A stretch of DNA of 7,757 nt from a bacterium (lineage in GTDB: Bacteria; RBG-13-66-14). The DNA is taken from NCBI GenBank assembly GCA_021107695.1, contig JAIOSI010000210.1, positions 1 through 7,757 of the forward strand, read 5' to 3'. A model generated the notes under the pieces. It was not told the DNA's origin and ran no database searches. It worked only from the letters and a program-made list of their open reading frames with translations. Shown piece after piece: positions 6,424-7,757 of this stretch; the stretch's first letter is position 1; each line of letters begins with the position of its first letter. The translations under genes and the position numbers were made by a program.

Positions 6424-7757
6424 TCAGTTACTTACTATTATCCGTGGTCTCGTTACTCCGGCGCGGATTTGAGTCCTGCCGGCAACAGAAGCGATTCGAC
6501 CGCTCGCTTGTTCAAAAAAGCTCCGGTACGTCTCGTTCATCTCGATTTGTCCGAATCCCTCGGTGAGAATCACGGTGAAGGGAATGTCTTCGTCTCCGGT
6601 AAGGGCAACTCCCATTTCCTCACCGTGGAATGCTACCCAGTCGGAGTTAGAAATAGCTGGCGCGATGATACCAGCAAGTCCGTGTTGTTCGGCTTTCTGC
6701 AAATACTCTTCACTAATCGGCTGGTAACTTACGGCGATCATCCCTCTATGTGCTTCGGTTAGTCCAGCACTCTTCTCAACCATCACCAGTTCGCCCCACG
6801 CTTCGTTTCCAAATCCAACGGTACCATATAGCGATGAACCGTAGCTATTTATCGTGGCTGAGTGTTTGTTAATTACCTTTGTTACCACGCCATTTATAAA
6901 GGCTTTCGCGGTAGTTGAAAAAAGGTCGTATTGGACGGTAATTGTTCCGTTTTTTGTGTCAATATCCTTCAGGGTGCCTGTCATATTTTCGTCGGCAATC
7001 AGACGGTCGCTATAGAACATAAAAATTGGCGCAATGATAGTATTATATATAATATAATCGCCTTTGCTATATCTTAATATTGCTTTAATTCTTCTGGGGT
7101 TTACAGAACATAATTTTGCCACGTTAACAACGTGTGGTTTACCGTCGTAGTCTTGGATTTCACGGGCTAGGATTACGCCCTGGGATTTGATATGGGTTAC
7201 TCTGGCCCTAATCTGAGAAATATAGCGGTGAGCCTCGCTCATAATGTCCTTTGCCCTAAGCTTAAACAGTAGTTGCCCTGGCTTGATTTCATCACCTTCC
7301 TCGATGAGAATGCCACTTTTTATCTCATCTTCGGTGAGAGGGGCTGCATAATCCCTATTGAGATTCAGTATATGGAGCTTTGGCGGCGCGTATTTGTTTA
7401 CACCAACGTTGGTATCCGGCTCGACTCTGTTGCCGGGCTTGACAGTAATGTTTCCCTCGTAGGGGAGTCTTCGTTCAATCTCGATTTCCCCCTCGGTGAT
7501 TTTACCCGGTGCTGTCAAGTTGATATTCGGCGCGAAGCTCCCCGGCTCAAAGGTGAACTCTGGAATCCCCGCTTTGGATAGCGGCATATCTAGCATCTCC
7601 GCCTGTTTCACGGTCAGCTCATCCCTGCCTCTACAGTCAAAGAGTACAGGCAAAGAGGTTTTTAGCTCGTATCGTTCCTTATTCTGGCAAATACGTACGT
7701 TACCGTGAGACGAAATGACCAGGTCGCCGCCATGAGCCAGATAGACGAACTCACCAC
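6424..7757 (-). CDS. Large uncharacterised protein with biotinyl/lipoyl-like beta segments, 5' end outside window
   Basis: From the stop at 6424 the frame stays open to the right edge, giving 443 visible residues; TTG at 7653 could start it, but the upstream codons continue as plausible protein (EFVYLAHGGDLVISSHGNVR), so I treat it as truncated. No enzyme motif is evident. Seen: two stretches like barrel-sandwich hairpins of lipoyl/biotinyl domains, ITVKPGNRVEPDTNVG (103-118) and ILIEEGDEIKPGQLLFK (149-165), without an attachment lysine; a small beta unit GTLKDIDTKNGTITVQY (260-276); and a C-terminal part with AGIIAP, TEGFGQIEMNE (398-408) and TRPRIIV near the end. The TEGFG and RPxII signatures recall uncharacterised proteins found in other bacterial phyla, but I cannot attach a function. 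No signal peptide or membrane segment is in the visible part. It lies 70 bp (25 bp if the longer uppS start is used) upstream of uppS on the same strand, so probably co-transcribed. Confidence 0.8.
   Translation of the reverse strand, partial: GEFVYLAHGGDLVISSHGNVRICQNKERYELKTSLPVLFDCRGRDELTVKQAEMLDMPLSKAGIPEFTFEPGSFAPNINLTAPGKITEGEIEIERRLPYEGNITVKPGNRVEPDTNVGVNKYAPPKLHILNLNRDYAAPLTEDEIKSGILIEEGDEIKPGQLLFKLRAKDIMSEAHRYISQIRARVTHIKSQGVILAREIQDYDGKPHVVNVAKLCSVNPRRIKAILRYSKGDYIIYNTIIAPIFMFYSDRLIADENMTGTLKDIDTKNGTITVQYDLFSTTAKAFINGVVTKVINKHSATINSYGSSLYGTVGFGNEAWGELVMVEKSAGLTEAHRGMIAVSYQPISEEYLQKAEQHGLAGIIAPAISNSDWVAFHGEEMGVALTGDEDIPFTVILTEGFGQIEMNETYRSFFEQASGRIASVAGRTQIRAGVTRPRIIVSN

Noticed and set aside
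7040..7056. TATTATATATAATATAA, a palindromic AT stretch like a strong -10 or an operator
   Set aside because: It is inside the coding sequence of the unknown protein, where it encodes YIIYNTII, with no -35 partner and no gene starting just downstream on either strand.

Overview
The window comes from a diderm (Gram-negative-type) bacterium. The evidence is a predicted outer-membrane beta-barrel with a Sec signal peptide, a lipobox lipoprotein and standard envelope genes. The host genes look moderately GC-rich. The sequence does not let me name a phylum with confidence; the several unfamiliar proteins in otherwise housekeeping surroundings suggest a poorly characterised lineage.

Layout. At the left edge, on the minus strand, is the N-terminal two thirds or so of a long RelA/SpoT homolog (ppGpp synthetase/hydrolase). 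It runs off the window and was recovered by translating the minus strand from base 1. Diverging from it across about 150 bp is tyrS on the plus strand. Then, in the same direction, come a conspicuously AT-rich gene for a HEPN-domain protein (2320-2961) and a secreted beta-barrel protein (3016-3720). A 133-bp convergent gap holds two palindromes, one a good intrinsic terminator.

The right half (3854-7757) is a tight minus-strand cluster. Read in the direction of transcription it is: a large protein of unknown function truncated at its 5' end by the window edge, uppS (undecaprenyl diphosphate synthase), a small lipoprotein (ATGA overlap with uppS), a 183-residue uncharacterised protein, and cdsA (CDP-diglyceride synthetase, 11-nt overlap with the preceding gene). 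UppS makes the lipid carrier for peptidoglycan and other surface polymers, and CdsA makes CDP-diacylglycerol for phospholipids. The cluster is therefore an envelope-lipid operon with two unusual genes inserted between the usually adjacent uppS and cdsA.

The points most worth following up are the AT-rich HEPN gene with an intact R-x4-H motif, the two genes translationally coupled into the uppS-cdsA operon, and the unrecognised protein upstream of uppS. I saw no CRISPR array, insertion sequence, tRNA or rRNA.
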